A DNA stretch of 41,614 nt from Anaerolineae bacterium (GCA_021324435.1 JAJPIZ010000022.1:1-41614), one strand, 5' to 3'. Counted from the first letter of the stretch, positions 1-7,986 are shown. Notes: a model not told the origin generated them from the sequence alone. Program-made: numbers and translations.

Positions 1-108
1 ACCGTGGAGCTGATCGTGCCGGTGGCGCTGGAGCAAGGCTCGAAGTTCGCCATCCGCGAAGGCGGCCTGACCGTCGGCGCAGGCGTCATCACCAAGATTA
101 TCGAGTAG
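1..108 (+). CDS. tuf: Elongation factor Tu, C-terminal fragment (5' end outside window)
   Basis: Only the last 35 residues and the TAG stop are present. They match the end of EF-Tu domain 3, the beta-barrel that contacts aminoacyl-tRNA: a [10 protein letters not shown] strand, then [20 protein letters not shown]-Tu delivers aminoacyl-tRNA to the ribosome as a GTP complex in the cytoplasm. The gene lies 7 nt upstream of rpsJ, the classical str-to-S10 junction, so the two are probably co-transcribed. The window edge, not a mutation, causes the truncation. Confidence 0.95.
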   Translation, partial: TVELIVPVALEQGSKFAIREGGLTVGAGVITKIIE

Positions 109-115
109 GCCGAAT

Positions 116-424
116 ATGACCAAGCAAAAAATCCGCATCCGCCTCAAAGCCTACGATCATCGTGTGCTTGATCAATCCGCCAAACGCATTGTCGAAACCG
201 CCGAGCGTTCCGGCGCCCATGTGATCGGCCCCGTACCCTTGCCAACCAAGGTGGAACGCTTTACAATACGGCGCTCTGCTTTCATTGATAAAGACTCGCA
301 TGAGCACTTTGAAATCCGCACACACAATCGTTTGATTGACGTTCTTGATCCGGATTCAAAAACGATTGACATGTTGATGCGCCTCAACCTGCCTGCGGGT
401 GTGGACATTGAGATTAAGATTTAG
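116..424 (+). CDS. rpsJ: 30S ribosomal protein S10
   Basis: A 102-residue protein of standard S10 length. It begins with the conserved [18 protein letters not shown] segment and carries the GPVPLPTK and [12 protein letters not shown] motifs. S10 belongs to the head of the 30S subunit and, in other bacteria, also acts as NusE in antitermination with NusB. The ATG at 116 is the only start giving a normal N-terminus. The gene sits 7 nt after tuf but 190 nt before rplC, an unusually long gap for the S10 cluster. That gap contains several hairpins. Confidence 0.97.
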   Translation: MTKQKIRIRLKAYDHRVLDQSAKRIVETAERSGAHVIGPVPLPTKVERFTIRRSAFIDKDSHEHFEIRTHNRLIDVLDPDSKTIDMLMRLNLPAGVDIEIKI

Positions 425-435
425 TGCGTAATTCA

Positions 436-469
436 TAATCCGTAATTACAGATCGCGAATTACGGATTA
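436..469. repeat. Perfect 12-bp inverted repeat of the heptamer-hairpin family (copy A)
   Basis: The arm at 436-447 (TAATCCGTAATT) is exactly repeated in reverse complement at 458-469, with a 10-nt loop. The surrounding bases, roughly 428-470, read as degenerate 7-nt words (GTAATTC, ATAATCC, GTAATTA, then CGAATTA, CGGATTA). The same word type appears in the hairpin after rpsI. No U-tract follows, so it is not a standard terminator. It lies just 3' of the rpsJ stop. Confidence 0.85.
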
Positions 470-470
470 C

Positions 471-614
471 TTTCGACAGCGCAAGAACGGCTCTGTGCGG
501 GACCTCCAAAACACTGCGCGTCCCGCCGGATCGTTTGACTGCGTTGCCCGGAGATGATGCAGACCAAGCCCGGTCTGACAGTCTCGCAAAAACTTTTGAA
601 GGAGAAAACAGATC
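471..614 (+). promoter_or_regulatory. Structured spacer before rplC, candidate ribosomal-protein leader
   Basis: There is no coding potential I would accept in the 144 nt between the copy A hairpin and the rplC start. Two further hairpins are visible. GCGGGAC at 497-503 pairs perfectly with GTCCCGC at 520-526. AGACC at 561-565 pairs with GGTCT at 572-576 across a 6-nt loop. The rplC Shine-Dalgarno sequence GGAG is at 601-604. S10-type operons often carry autoregulatory leaders (L4 in gamma-proteobacteria), although normally upstream of rpsJ. A leader function here is an inference from position and base pairing only. Confidence 0.4.
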
Positions 615-1244
615 ATGTTAAAAGGGCTGATTGGCAAGAAGATCGGCATGACCCAGATCTTCGATGATCAAGGTGTGGCTTATCCCGTCACACTCATCGA
701 AGCTGGGCCATGTTACGTTACCCAGGTGCGCAAGCCGGAGAAAGAGGGCTACTCTGCGGTGCAACTGGGCTTTGGTGAGGTCCACCCCAAACGCCTGACC
801 AACGGCGAATTGGGACACCTCAACACCAACAAAATTCCTCCTCTGCGCATCCTGCGCGAATTTCGCACGAAGACCCCGGAAGTGAACATCGGCGACAAAG
901 TGACCGTTGACGTATTTGCGGTCGGCGAGCGCGTGGATGTGGTTGGTGTCAGCAAAGGCAAGGGTTTTGCAGGTGTCGTGAAACGCCATCATTTCCACGG
1001 AATGGACGCCACACACGGGACCTCGGACCGGAATCGCGCGCCAGGCTCCAACTCATCTGGAACCACTCCCGGCCGCGTCTATCGCGGTTCGCGCCGCGCG
1101 GGTCACATGGGTGTGGATCGCGTCACCGCGCAAAATTTGAAAGTGGTCATGGTGGACGCGGAACGCAACCTGATCGGCGTGCACGGCGCAGTGCCGGGCG
1201 GCAAGGGGAGTCTGGTCGTGCTGAAAGAGACGCGCAAGCAGTAG
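615..1244 (+). CDS. rplC: 50S ribosomal protein L3
   Basis: A 209-residue protein of normal L3 length. It starts MLKGLIGKKIGMTQIFDDQG, and the internal loop that reaches towards the peptidyl transferase centre is recognisable (GKGFAGVVKRHHFHG, then TPGRVYRGSRRAGHMG). L3 is an early-assembly protein of the 50S subunit. In E. coli a glutamine in the extended loop (GQNQTPG) is methylated by PrmB; the matching segment here is SSGTTPG, so that target is absent. GGAG at 601-604 supports the ATG at 615. rplD follows after 26 nt. Confidence 0.97.
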   Translation: MLKGLIGKKIGMTQIFDDQGVAYPVTLIEAGPCYVTQVRKPEKEGYSAVQLGFGEVHPKRLTNGELGHLNTNKIPPLRILREFRTKTPEVNIGDKVTVDVFAVGERVDVVGVSKGKGFAGVVKRHHFHGMDATHGTSDRNRAPGSNSSGTTPGRVYRGSRRAGHMGVDRVTAQNLKVVMVDAERNLIGVHGAVPGGKGSLVVLKETRKQ

Positions 1245-1270
1245 GCGCTGAGGAAACAGGAAGAATAGCC

Positions 1271-1906
1271 ATGAAAGTAGATGTTCTTAACATGCAAGGC
1301 GAGAAGGTCAAGCAGGTGGAACTGCCTGCCGCGATCTTTGAAGCCAAAGTGAATGTGGACCTGATGCATCAGGCGTATCAGCGTCAGATGGCCAACGCCC
1401 GCCTCGGAACACACGAAACCAAGACCCGACATGAAGTCGCCGGTGGAGGCCGCAAGCCGTGGAAACAGAAAGGGACTGGCCGCGCCCGCCAGGGGTCCAC
1501 GATTGCCGCGCAGTGGGTTGGTGGCGGACGCATCCACACGCCGCATCCGCGCAAGTACACACAGACCATGCCAAAGAAGATGCGTCAGGCCGCTTTGCGC
1601 TCGGCTCTGTCAGTTAAAGCCGCGGAGTCTGGAATCGTGGTCGTTGATGAATTGAAGTTCGATGATCTCAAAACAAAAGTGATGGCGGCCGCGTTGAATA
1701 ACATTGTTGGTTCTGCCAGCGCGTTGGTTCTGATGCCGGCAAAAGACGAAACGTACGATAGCACGGCCCGCGTCGCGAGCAACATCCCCGACGCAAAGAT
1801 ATTGCTGGCCTCCTATGTGAATGTTCGCGATTTGCTCGGTTATGACAAAGTTATTATGCCGCTCAAAACGCTCGATGTTCTATCGGCGCATTTGGGTAAG
1901 GAGTAG
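1271..1906 (+). CDS. rplD: 50S ribosomal protein L4
   Basis: A 211-residue L4/L1e-family protein. The long exposed loop that lines the exit tunnel is present, with the conserved GGGRKPWKQKGTGRARQGS stretch at about residues 57-75. The C-terminal globular part ends in SAHLGKE. L4 binds 23S rRNA domain I, and in some bacteria it represses its own operon; the structured spacer before rplC is the obvious place to look for such control here. AGGAAGAAT precedes the ATG at 1271. Only 3 nt separate its stop from rplW. Confidence 0.97.
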   Translation: MKVDVLNMQGEKVKQVELPAAIFEAKVNVDLMHQAYQRQMANARLGTHETKTRHEVAGGGRKPWKQKGTGRARQGSTIAAQWVGGGRIHTPHPRKYTQTMPKKMRQAALRSALSVKAAESGIVVVDELKFDDLKTKVMAAALNNIVGSASALVLMPAKDETYDSTARVASNIPDAKILLASYVNVRDLLGYDKVIMPLKTLDVLSAHLGKE

Positions 1907-1909
1907 ACC

Positions 1910-2212
1910 ATGACGACGATTTATGATGTGATTCGCCGTCCGCTGGTGACTGAAAAGTCCAGCTGGCAATCTGGCAAATTGGCTCAGTATTCATTCGAAG
2001 TCGCGGTAGATGCGACTCGCACGCTGGTGAAGGATGCCGTTGAAACCATGTTCGATGTGGATGTCTTGCGCGTCAACATTCTCAATGTGCCTGCCAAACG
2101 CGGGCGCCGCTCGCGCTCCCGCCGTCTCTTGGTGCGGAAGCCGGCTTTCAAGAAAGCAATCGTAACCCTTGCCGAGGGACAGACCCTCGAGATCTTTGAA
2201 GGGGTGAAGTAA
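1910..2212 (+). CDS. rplW: 50S ribosomal protein L23
   Basis: A 100-residue protein typical of L23. It has [15 protein letters not shown] at the N-terminus, the [17 protein letters not shown] helix, and an arginine-rich loop ([11 protein letters not shown]) that packs into rRNA. L23 sits at the tunnel exit, where it docks trigger factor and SRP. It starts 3 nt after rplD, and the last base of its TAA stop is the first base of the rplB ATG, which points to translational coupling. Confidence 0.97.
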   Translation: MTTIYDVIRRPLVTEKSSWQSGKLAQYSFEVAVDATRTLVKDAVETMFDVDVLRVNILNVPAKRGRRSRSRRLLVRKPAFKKAIVTLAEGQTLEIFEGVK

Positions 2213-3048
2213 TGGCTGTAAAAAAATACAAACCCACGACTCCCGGCCAGCGCGGCATGACGGGATACACCTTTGAAGAAATCACCAAATCCACGCCTGA
2301 GCGTTCGCTGATCGTTTCGCTCGGACGGGAGGGTGGCCGCAACACTTATGGCCGCGTGACGGTCCGTCATCGCGGCGGTGGTCATCGCCGCCTCACCCGC
2401 CTTGTGGATTTCAAACGCGAGAAATTTGGCATTCCCGCCAAAGTCGCGGCGATTGAATATGATCCGAATCGCACCGCCCGCTTGGCCCTGCTTCATTATG
2501 TAGACGGTGAGAAGCGTTACATCGTGGCTCCAATTGATTTGCGAGTCGGCGATACAGTGATGTCCGGTCCGAACGCGGAGATTCGCGTGGGCAATTGTCT
2601 GCCAATTGCGAATATCCCGGTCGGTACGTTGATCCATAACATTGAATTGAAAGAAGGCCGCGGCGGACAAATCGTCCGCTCGGCGGGCGGGGCGGCGCAA
2701 CTCCTCGGGAAGGAAGGCGATTTCGCGCAAGTCCGCCTTCCGTCCGGCGAGGTGCGGTTGATCCGTCAAGTTTGTTATGCCACGATTGGGACTGTCGGCA
2801 ATCTTGACCACAGTAATATCAAGCTGGGCAAGGCTGGCCGAAAACGTCACAAAGGGATTCGTCCCGCAGTGCGCGGCTCTGCCATGACCCCGCGCGATCA
2901 CCCGCACGGCGGTGGTGAAGGTCGCCAGCCCATCGGTATTTCAGGCCCGAAGTCTCCGTGGGGCAAGCCGACGCTTGGTTACAAAACCCGCCGCAACAAG
3001 AAGACCGATCAGTACATTGTGCGCCGCCGCAGTAAGACGAATCGCTAG
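2212..3048 (+). CDS. rplB: 50S ribosomal protein L2
   Basis: A 278-residue protein of standard L2 length. The hallmark DHPHGGGEG motif lies at residues 229-237; its histidines lie near the peptidyl transferase centre in known structures. The N-terminal RGGGHRR and central [11 protein letters not shown] motifs are also present, as is the [16 protein letters not shown] tail. L2 is needed for subunit association and peptide-bond formation. It overlaps rplW by 1 nt and precedes rpsS by 22 nt. A long minus-strand open frame opposite this gene is a base-composition shadow. Confidence 0.98.
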   Translation: MAVKKYKPTTPGQRGMTGYTFEEITKSTPERSLIVSLGREGGRNTYGRVTVRHRGGGHRRLTRLVDFKREKFGIPAKVAAIEYDPNRTARLALLHYVDGEKRYIVAPIDLRVGDTVMSGPNAEIRVGNCLPIANIPVGTLIHNIELKEGRGGQIVRSAGGAAQLLGKEGDFAQVRLPSGEVRLIRQVCYATIGTVGNLDHSNIKLGKAGRKRHKGIRPAVRGSAMTPRDHPHGGGEGRQPIGISGPKSPWGKPTLGYKTRRNKKTDQYIVRRRSKTNR

Positions 3049-3070
3049 GCGCTGAGAGTCAGAGGTAGAT

Positions 3071-3388
3071 ATGTCTCGTTCCCTGAAAAAAGGTCCGTTT
3101 GTTCAGCCGAAGCTGTTGAAGCGCATCGAGGCGATGAACCAGAAAGGCGAAAAGAAAGTGATTCGCACCTGGAGCCGCGCCAGCGTGATCTTCCCTCAGA
3201 TGGTTGGACACACGATTGCCGTCCACGATGGACGCCGCCATGTTCCGATCTACATCACGGAAAATATGGTCGGCCATCGTTTGGGTGAGTTTGCTCCCAC
3301 CCGCACCTTCCGCGGACATCAGACGGCCGCGGCCGCCGCAGAAAAAGCGACTGCGGCTCCAGCCCCGGCGGCGGAGGCGAAGTCATGA
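3071..3388 (+). CDS. rpsS: 30S ribosomal protein S19 with Ala/Pro-rich tail
   Basis: A 105-residue S19, beginning [18 protein letters not shown] and containing [24 protein letters not shown] and the [12 protein letters not shown] block. S19 complexes with S13 in the 30S head near the A-site tRNA. Most bacterial S19 proteins are about 92 residues long. This one continues for roughly 17 residues of low-complexity Ala/Pro/Glu/Lys ([17 protein letters not shown]), probably disordered. The gene overlaps rplV by the 4-nt ATGA arrangement. Confidence 0.97.
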   Translation: MSRSLKKGPFVQPKLLKRIEAMNQKGEKKVIRTWSRASVIFPQMVGHTIAVHDGRRHVPIYITENMVGHRLGEFAPTRTFRGHQTAAAAAEKATAAPAPAAEAKS

Positions 3389-3729
3389 CACACGATATCA
3401 AGGCTGAACTCAATTTCCTGCCGCAATCTGCCCAGAAGGTGCGCCTCGTGATTGACATGGTGCGTGGTATGGGCGCCAATGAAGCATTGGAGACTCTGCG
3501 TTTTGCCAATAAACGCGCAGGCGAACCTGTGCTGAAGTTGCTAAAATCTGCTGTGGCGAACGCGGAGGAAAACTTTGGCGTGAGCCGGGACGATTTGTAT
3601 GTTGCGCAGATATTTGCGAATGAAGCGCCCACCCGCAAGTGGCGCCGCTTTGGCGCACGCGGCCGCTTCAAACCCGTGCTTCGCCGCCAGTCGCATATCA
3701 CCGTCGTCCTGCGCGAGCGCGGGTCGTAG
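3385..3729 (+). CDS. rplV: 50S ribosomal protein L22
   Basis: A 114-residue L22. The conserved core shows [21 protein letters not shown], the [13 protein letters not shown] helix, and a C-terminal beta-hairpin ([22 protein letters not shown]). In known ribosomes this hairpin lines the exit tunnel and influences macrolide binding. The ATG at 3385 overlaps the rpsS stop by 4 nt, implying coupled translation. rpsC begins 17 nt downstream. Confidence 0.97.
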   Translation: MTHDIKAELNFLPQSAQKVRLVIDMVRGMGANEALETLRFANKRAGEPVLKLLKSAVANAEENFGVSRDDLYVAQIFANEAPTRKWRRFGARGRFKPVLRRQSHITVVLRERGS

Positions 3730-3746
3730 AAAGGATTAAAGAACTT

Positions 3747-4502
3747 ATGGGTCGCAAAGTACATCCGATTGGTATGCGTCTTGGCATCAATCAGCCCTGG
3801 CATGGACGCTGGTTCGCAGAAGGCAAGACCTATCGCGAGCAACTGCATCAGGATTTTGCCATTCGTTATTTATTGATGGGTGGCACGTCCAAGGGCGGGG
3901 CGGCAATGAACGCCAAAGTCCGCAAACTGCGCAAGGAATTGCCTGAGATGGTTTTGAACGGAAAGGCCGGCATCTCCCGCATAGATGTTGAACGCTTTCC
4001 CGGCAAGATTCGGATTGCCATCCATACTGCCAAGCCCGGCATCCTGATCGGACGCAAAGGCGAGGGCGTGAAGAAGATTCGCGTTGCCCTCGAAGCATTG
4101 ATTGGGAAAAAGATTGATCTTGACATCAAAGAAATCAGTTCGCCTGATACCGACGCGATGCTGGTTGCCAAGAATGTGGCCGATCAATTGGAACGCCGCA
4201 TTGCTTATCGCCGCGCCATGAAGCGCGCCATTCAGCAGGCGATTCGCCAGGGCGCACAAGGAATCAAGATCATGGTAGGTGGTCGCTTGGGGGGCGCGGA
4301 AATGTCGCGCGATGTGTGGCTGCGCGAAGGCCGTGTCCCTTTGCAGACTCTGCGCGCCAACATTGATTTCGCCAAGACCGAAGCTCTGACCACATATGGT
4401 CAGATCGGCGTGAAGGTCTGGATTTACAAAGGCGAGGCTGTACCTGAGGAAATACAGGAAAAAGCCGAGACGACAACCGAAGGTGTGTACGTCAGTGAGT
4501 AG
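3747..4502 (+). CDS. rpsC: 30S ribosomal protein S3 with internal insertion
   Basis: A 251-residue S3. I chose the ATG at 3747 (MGRKVHPIGMRLGI), because the frame extended upstream reads through rplV and has no S3 character. A KH domain with GRKG at residues 102-105 binds rRNA near the mRNA entry channel, and the S3 C-terminal domain follows (GGRLGGAEMSR). Compared from memory with E. coli S3 (233 aa), there are about 25 extra residues at roughly 45-70 (GGTSKGGAAMNAKVRKLRK and onward), between the N-terminal helices and the KH strand SRIDVERFPGKI. The C-terminus has a short acidic tail. Confidence 0.97.
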   Translation: MGRKVHPIGMRLGINQPWHGRWFAEGKTYREQLHQDFAIRYLLMGGTSKGGAAMNAKVRKLRKELPEMVLNGKAGISRIDVERFPGKIRIAIHTAKPGILIGRKGEGVKKIRVALEALIGKKIDLDIKEISSPDTDAMLVAKNVADQLERRIAYRRAMKRAIQQAIRQGAQGIKIMVGGRLGGAEMSRDVWLREGRVPLQTLRANIDFAKTEALTTYGQIGVKVWIYKGEAVPEEIQEKAETTTEGVYVSE

Positions 4503-4561
4503 AGAATACGAGAGAGAATAGAGAATAGAAAGTAGTCTCTAATCTCTGCTCTCTAGTATCT
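4503..4561. repeat. Imperfect hairpin of heptamer words (copy B)
   Basis: The spacer between rpsC and rplP begins directly at the stop codon with AGAATAG-type heptamers (GAATAGA GAATAGA). It then switches to their approximate complement (CTCTAAT CTCTGCT CTCTAGT). The arms 4503-4528 and 4537-4561 pair at about 19 of 25 positions, allowing one bulge, around an 8-nt loop. The words differ from copy A, but the design is the same: 7-nt periodicity on both arms of one hairpin. The rplP ribosome binding site GGAGAAG follows at once. Confidence 0.75.
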
Positions 4562-4575
4562 GTGGAGAAGTAATT

Positions 4576-4995
4576 ATGTTGATGCCAAAACGTGTCAAGT
4601 GGCGCAAGCAAATGCGCGGTCGCATGAAGGGCAAGGCCCTGCGCGGCGCGGAAGTTTCATTCGGTGAGTATGGGCTGATGGCTCTCGAGCCGGGCTGGGT
4701 CACCGCGCGCCAGATCGAGGCCGCCCGCCGTGTGATCGTGCGCGAGATGAAGCGCCGAGGCAAGGTCTGGATTCGCATCTTCCCGGCCAAGCCGTACACT
4801 CATCGTCCGCCCGAAACCCGCATGGGTTCGGGTAAAGGCGGTGTTGAATATTATGTGGCCGTTGTGAAGCCGGGCCGCATTATGTTTGAAGTCGGCGGTC
4901 TGCCTGTTGATCAGGCGGTCGCCGCCTTGAAAGGCGCGCAATACAAATTTTCCATCAAGACCAAAGTCGTGAGCAGTCATGAGGCAGGAGAGTAA
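4576..4995 (+). CDS. rplP: 50S ribosomal protein L16
   Basis: A 139-residue L16 starting [19 protein letters not shown], the usual N-terminus, so ATG 4576 is preferred over the in-frame ATG two codons later. The conserved [24 protein letters not shown] segment contains the arginine (PPETRMG) that is hydroxylated in E. coli L16. L16 organises the A-site region of 23S rRNA and completes late 50S assembly. It sits 73 nt after rpsC because of the hairpin repeat, and 3 nt before rpmC. Confidence 0.97.
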   Translation: MLMPKRVKWRKQMRGRMKGKALRGAEVSFGEYGLMALEPGWVTARQIEAARRVIVREMKRRGKVWIRIFPAKPYTHRPPETRMGSGKGGVEYYVAVVKPGRIMFEVGGLPVDQAVAALKGAQYKFSIKTKVVSSHEAGE

Positions 4996-4998
4996 GCG

Positions 4999-5211
4999 AT
5001 GAACGCCACAGAGATACGACAAATGTCCGTGGAACAGATCCATTCCAAGCTCTCCGATACGCGCGAGGAATTGATGAAACTGCGCTTTCAACAGGTGACC
5101 GGCCAATTAACCGATACCAGCCGCTTGCGCGCCCTGCGCCGCGATATCGCGCGCTTGGAAACGATCCTGAATGAAATGTCACGCGCGGCTGTCGAAGAAG
5201 GTGAAGCATGA
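4999..5211 (+). CDS. rpmC: 50S ribosomal protein L29
   Basis: A 70-residue two-helix protein with the L29 signature: EIRQMSVEQIHSKLSDTREE, then LMKLRFQQVTGQL and the RRDIARLETILNE helix. L29 lies beside L23 at the tunnel exit. The gene starts 3 nt after rplP, and its TGA overlaps the rpsQ ATG by 4 nt, in line with coupled expression. Confidence 0.95.
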   Translation: MNATEIRQMSVEQIHSKLSDTREELMKLRFQQVTGQLTDTSRLRALRRDIARLETILNEMSRAAVEEGEA

Positions 5212-5522
5212 ACAATCGTCGTCGAATCGTTGGGAAGGTCACCAGCAACAAAATGACCAAGACCGTGGTGGTGGAGATCGTGCGCAAGTTCCGCCATCCG
5301 CTTTACAAGAAGGTCGTATACGCGAGCAAGCGCGTCAAGGCGCATGACGAGATCGGCTGTCAGGTTGGAGATGAGGTTCAGATTGTTGAATCCGCTCCGT
5401 TGTCCCGCGAGAAGCGCTGGGTGGTTGAGTCTGTCATCAAGCGCGAAGTTCGCACGGCGGATGCCGGCGTGGATGCGGTCGCATCTGCCGACATCCCAAC
5501 CGAGGCCAAGCCGGAGGAATAG
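5208..5522 (+). CDS. rpsQ: 30S ribosomal protein S17 with acidic C-terminal extension
   Basis: A 104-residue S17. The OB-fold core carries the family signature: RRRIVGKVTSNKMTKTVVVEI, then VYASKRVKAHDE and VQIVESAPLSREKRW. S17 is a primary 16S rRNA binder of the 30S body. The core ends near residue 85; the remaining 20 or so residues (DAGVDAVASADIPTEAKPEE) are acidic, low-complexity and absent from most S17 proteins. It overlaps rpmC by 4 nt and precedes rplN by 3 nt. Confidence 0.97.
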   Translation: MNNRRRIVGKVTSNKMTKTVVVEIVRKFRHPLYKKVVYASKRVKAHDEIGCQVGDEVQIVESAPLSREKRWVVESVIKREVRTADAGVDAVASADIPTEAKPEE

Positions 5523-5525
5523 TTC

Positions 5526-5897
5526 ATGATCCAGCATGAGTCTCGATTGAAAGTTGCGGATAACAGCGGCGCGCGCGAACTGCTCGTCATCCATGTGCTT
5601 GGCGGCTCGACGCGCCGATACGGTCACATCGGGGACGTGGTAGTGGCCACCGTTAAATCGGCCTCACCCCAGGGGACGGTGAAGAAAGGCGAGATTGTCC
5701 ACGCCGTGATCGTGCGCCTGACCAAAGAGTGGCGGCGCGAAGACGGCTCGTACATCCGCTTTGACGATAACGCCGCGGTGATTTTGGATGCCGATGGACA
5801 GAACCCGAAAGGCACGCGCATCTTTGGGCCAGTGGCGCGTGAATTGCGCGATAGGCAATTTATGAAGATCGTATCGCTGGCGCCGGAAGTTCTGTAA
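5526..5897 (+). CDS. rplN: 50S ribosomal protein L14
   Basis: A 123-residue L14 of standard length. It has [20 protein letters not shown] at the start, then [31 protein letters not shown] and the [14 protein letters not shown] signature. L14 contacts 16S rRNA in an inter-subunit bridge and is the docking site of the silencing factor RsfS. AGTTC precedes the ATG without a strong Shine-Dalgarno, but the 3-nt distance from rpsQ supports translational coupling. Confidence 0.97.
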   Translation: MIQHESRLKVADNSGARELLVIHVLGGSTRRYGHIGDVVVATVKSASPQGTVKKGEIVHAVIVRLTKEWRREDGSYIRFDDNAAVILDADGQNPKGTRIFGPVARELRDRQFMKIVSLAPEVL

Positions 5898-5908
5898 GGA
5901 GTTATGCA

Positions 5909-6241
5909 ATGAGAGCAAAGATTCGCAAAGGCGATACTGTTGAAATTATCAGCGGCCGCCTCGAAGATAAAGGCAAGCGAGGCGAAGTTATAAATGTGCT
6001 GACCAAGGATGGTCGCGTGGTGGTGCAGGGCGTGAACATTCGCACCAAGCATCAGAAGCAGGTGCAGACCCAGGCGGGCCGCCAGATGAACCCGGGCCGT
6101 ATTCAGTTCGAGGGACCGATCCATATCTCGAATGTGATGCTGGTCTGCCCGAAGTGCGGCGAGACCGTGCGCGTTGGCATTCAGCGCGATGAGACCGGTG
6201 CACATCGTGTTTGCAAAAACTGTGAACAACTGATTGATTAG
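5909..6241 (+). CDS. rplX: 50S ribosomal protein L24 with zinc ribbon
   Basis: A 110-residue L24 with a KOW motif at the N-terminus ([21 protein letters not shown]) and an rRNA-binding [12 protein letters not shown] segment. The C-terminal part holds four cysteines at residues 80, 83, 102 and 105 (CPKC and CKNC). They form a likely zinc ribbon that some L24 lineages have and E. coli lacks. L24 initiates 50S assembly on the 5' end of 23S rRNA. AAGGAG upstream supports the ATG at 5909. Confidence 0.97.
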   Translation: MRAKIRKGDTVEIISGRLEDKGKRGEVINVLTKDGRVVVQGVNIRTKHQKQVQTQAGRQMNPGRIQFEGPIHISNVMLVCPKCGETVRVGIQRDETGAHRVCKNCEQLID

Positions 6242-6258
6242 GCCGTGGAGCGTTGACG

Positions 6259-6807
6259 ATGAATAGAATGGAAGAACGTTATCAGAAAGAAATAGCCCCG
6301 GCCCTCTTCAAGGCGTTCAATTTCAAGAACGTCATGCAGGTGCCGCGCATTGAAAAGGTCGTAGTCAATATCGGCCTTGGCGAAGCGATGGATAACCCCA
6401 AGGCGCTCGAGGCGGCAGTGAGCGACCTGACTGCCATTACCGGTCAGAAGCCTGTGACGACCAAGGCGCGCAGGGCCATTGCCAACTTCAAATTACGCGA
6501 AGGCCGTTTGATCGGCGCGAAGGTCACCCTGCGCGGCGATCGGATGTGGGCGTTCCTTGACCGTGTGTTGAACATTGCCCTGCCGCGCGTGCGCGACTTC
6601 CGCGGCGTTTCGGCCAATGCCTTTGATGGACGCGGGAACTACACTCTCGGTCTCAAAGACCAGCTGGTGTTCCCTGAGATCGAATACGACAAAATTGATA
6701 AACTGCGCGGCATGGAGATCACCATCGTGACCTCCGCTAAAACCGATGAGCACGCGCGTGCGTTACTGCAGATGCTCGGCATGCCGTTCAGCAAGAAGGA
6801 AGCGTAA
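6259..6807 (+). CDS. rplE: 50S ribosomal protein L5
   Basis: A 182-residue L5. I prefer the ATG at 6259 because GGAG at 6247-6250 lies 8 nt upstream; an in-frame TTG two codons earlier would leave only 2 nt. Conserved features are [16 protein letters not shown], the [22 protein letters not shown] block, and the [19 protein letters not shown] loop. L5 binds 5S rRNA with L18 and contacts P-site tRNA. rpsN follows after 3 nt. Confidence 0.96.
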   Translation: MNRMEERYQKEIAPALFKAFNFKNVMQVPRIEKVVVNIGLGEAMDNPKALEAAVSDLTAITGQKPVTTKARRAIANFKLREGRLIGAKVTLRGDRMWAFLDRVLNIALPRVRDFRGVSANAFDGRGNYTLGLKDQLVFPEIEYDKIDKLRGMEITIVTSAKTDEHARALLQMLGMPFSKKEA

Positions 6808-6810
6808 CTT

Positions 6811-6993
6811 ATGGCGAAGAAATGTATGCAATATCGTGAACTGCGCCGGCGCAATCCGGTCCAGGTCCGCAACCGCTGTCAGCGCTGCGGACGGCCGCGC
6901 GGCTACATCCGCCGGTTCGGTCTATGCCGCATCTGCTTCCGTGAACTGGCGTTGCAGGGCAAAATCCCCGGCGTCGTGAAGTCGTCCTGGTAG
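6811..6993 (+). CDS. rpsN: 30S ribosomal protein S14, zinc-binding type Z
   Basis: A 60-residue short-form S14. Cysteines at positions 23, 26, 39 and 42 (CQRC and CRIC) form the zinc site of the type Z family, unlike the roughly 100-residue zinc-free form. The [17 protein letters not shown] segment and the PGVVKSSW C-terminus are canonical. S14 sits in the 30S head and enters late in assembly. It is tightly packed, 3 nt after rplE and 18 nt before rpsH. Confidence 0.97.
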   Translation: MAKKCMQYRELRRRNPVQVRNRCQRCGRPRGYIRRFGLCRICFRELALQGKIPGVVKSSW

Positions 6994-7011
6994 GCCGGGT
7001 GGAGGTAGATC

Positions 7012-7425
7012 ATGAGTGTCAATGATCCGATTGCTGATATGTTGACTCGCGTTCGCAACGCTGTGCTGGCCGGTCAGGCTCAGGTGGCGATGCCGAGTTC
7101 CAAGATCAAAGCAGAGATTGCCAAGATTCTAAAGGATGAAGGATTCCTCGAGAGTTACGAGGTGGTGGACGGTGAGAAAGCCGACTTCAAAATCCTGCGT
7201 CTGAAGATCAAATATGTGGGCGAACGCCGCGAGCGTCGTCCGGTCCTGAGCGGAATCGAACGCGTCAGTTCGCCCGGTCGTCGCATCTATACCCGTAAGA
7301 CGGACATCCCCTGGGTGCTTTCTGGCTTGGGTGTTGCGATTCTCTCCACGCCCAAAGGTGTAATGACCGGCGCGCGCGCCCGTCAGTTGGGCGTCGGCGG
7401 CGAGATCTTGTGCAAGGTTTGGTAG
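7012..7425 (+). CDS. rpsH: 30S ribosomal protein S8
   Basis: A 137-residue S8. It has NDPIADMLTRVRNAVLAGQ at the N-terminus and the conserved C-terminal signature GVAILSTPKGVMTGARARQLGVGGEILCKVW. S8 binds helix 21 of 16S rRNA and in E. coli represses the spc operon; no spc-type target hairpin was found near rplE here. GGAGGTAG gives a good ribosome binding site. Its stop codon overlaps the AGGAGG used by rplF. Confidence 0.97.
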   Translation: MSVNDPIADMLTRVRNAVLAGQAQVAMPSSKIKAEIAKILKDEGFLESYEVVDGEKADFKILRLKIKYVGERRERRPVLSGIERVSSPGRRIYTRKTDIPWVLSGLGVAILSTPKGVMTGARARQLGVGGEILCKVW

Positions 7426-7434
7426 GAGGTAGAA

Positions 7435-7986
7435 GTGTCTCGCATTGGTAGATTGCCGGTCGCAATTCCGAGCGGCGTAACGGTGGACGTCAAAGGTTCG
7501 AACGTCCGTGTGAAAGGGCCGAAAGGCGAACTTCAGCGCGTCTTCTCACCGGAGATTGGAATCGCGATGGAGAATAATCATCTGGTCATCACCCGCAAAT
7601 CGGACGATGCCGCCGAACGCGCTCTGCATGGCACCACCCGCGCTGTGCTTGCCAACATGGTGCATGGCGTGAGCAAAGGTTTTGAAGTTGTGCTGGAAGT
7701 GGAAGGCGTGGGGTATCGCGCTGAAATGGAAGGCAAGAATCTGGCTTTGTATGTCGGTTATTCTCATCCGGTGAAGATCGAACCCCCGGCTGGGATTGCA
7801 TTTGACGCAGATCAGAAGACCCGCCAAATCAAGGTGATGGGCTTCGATAAAGAACTGGTCGGTCAGACCGCGGCGAATATTCGCAACGTGCGCCCGCCTG
7901 AGCCATATCATGGCAAAGGACTTCATTACTTGGGCGAACGTATCCGCCGCAAGGCTGGCAAGGCCGGGAAAGGAGCCGCGAAATAA
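7435..7986 (+). CDS. rplF: 50S ribosomal protein L6
   Basis: A 183-residue L6 starting with GTG at 7435, decoded as [18 protein letters not shown] at 7424-7429 lies 5 nt upstream and decides this start. Two L6 repeats are visible; the second ends in the signature [26 protein letters not shown]6 sits near the sarcin-ricin loop and the factor-binding site. Its TAA shares one base with the rplR ATG. Confidence 0.97.
   Translation: MSRIGRLPVAIPSGVTVDVKGSNVRVKGPKGELQRVFSPEIGIAMENNHLVITRKSDDAAERALHGTTRAVLANMVHGVSKGFEVVLEVEGVGYRAEMEGKNLALYVGYSHPVKIEPPAGIAFDADQKTRQIKVMGFDKELVGQTAANIRNVRPPEPYHGKGLHYLGERIRRKAGKAGKGAAK

Noticed and set aside
436..469. Copy A hairpin as the rpsJ terminator
   Set aside because: No U-tract follows the stem, and termination here would cut off the ribosomal operon.
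1984..2907. A 307-codon minus-strand open frame opposite rplW/rplB
   Set aside because: It lies fully antisense to two unmistakable ribosomal genes, has no recognisable motifs, and follows from biased codon use.
3639..3746. N-terminal extension of S3
   Set aside because: It overlaps rplV in another frame; ATG 3747 gives the canonical MGRKVHPIG start.
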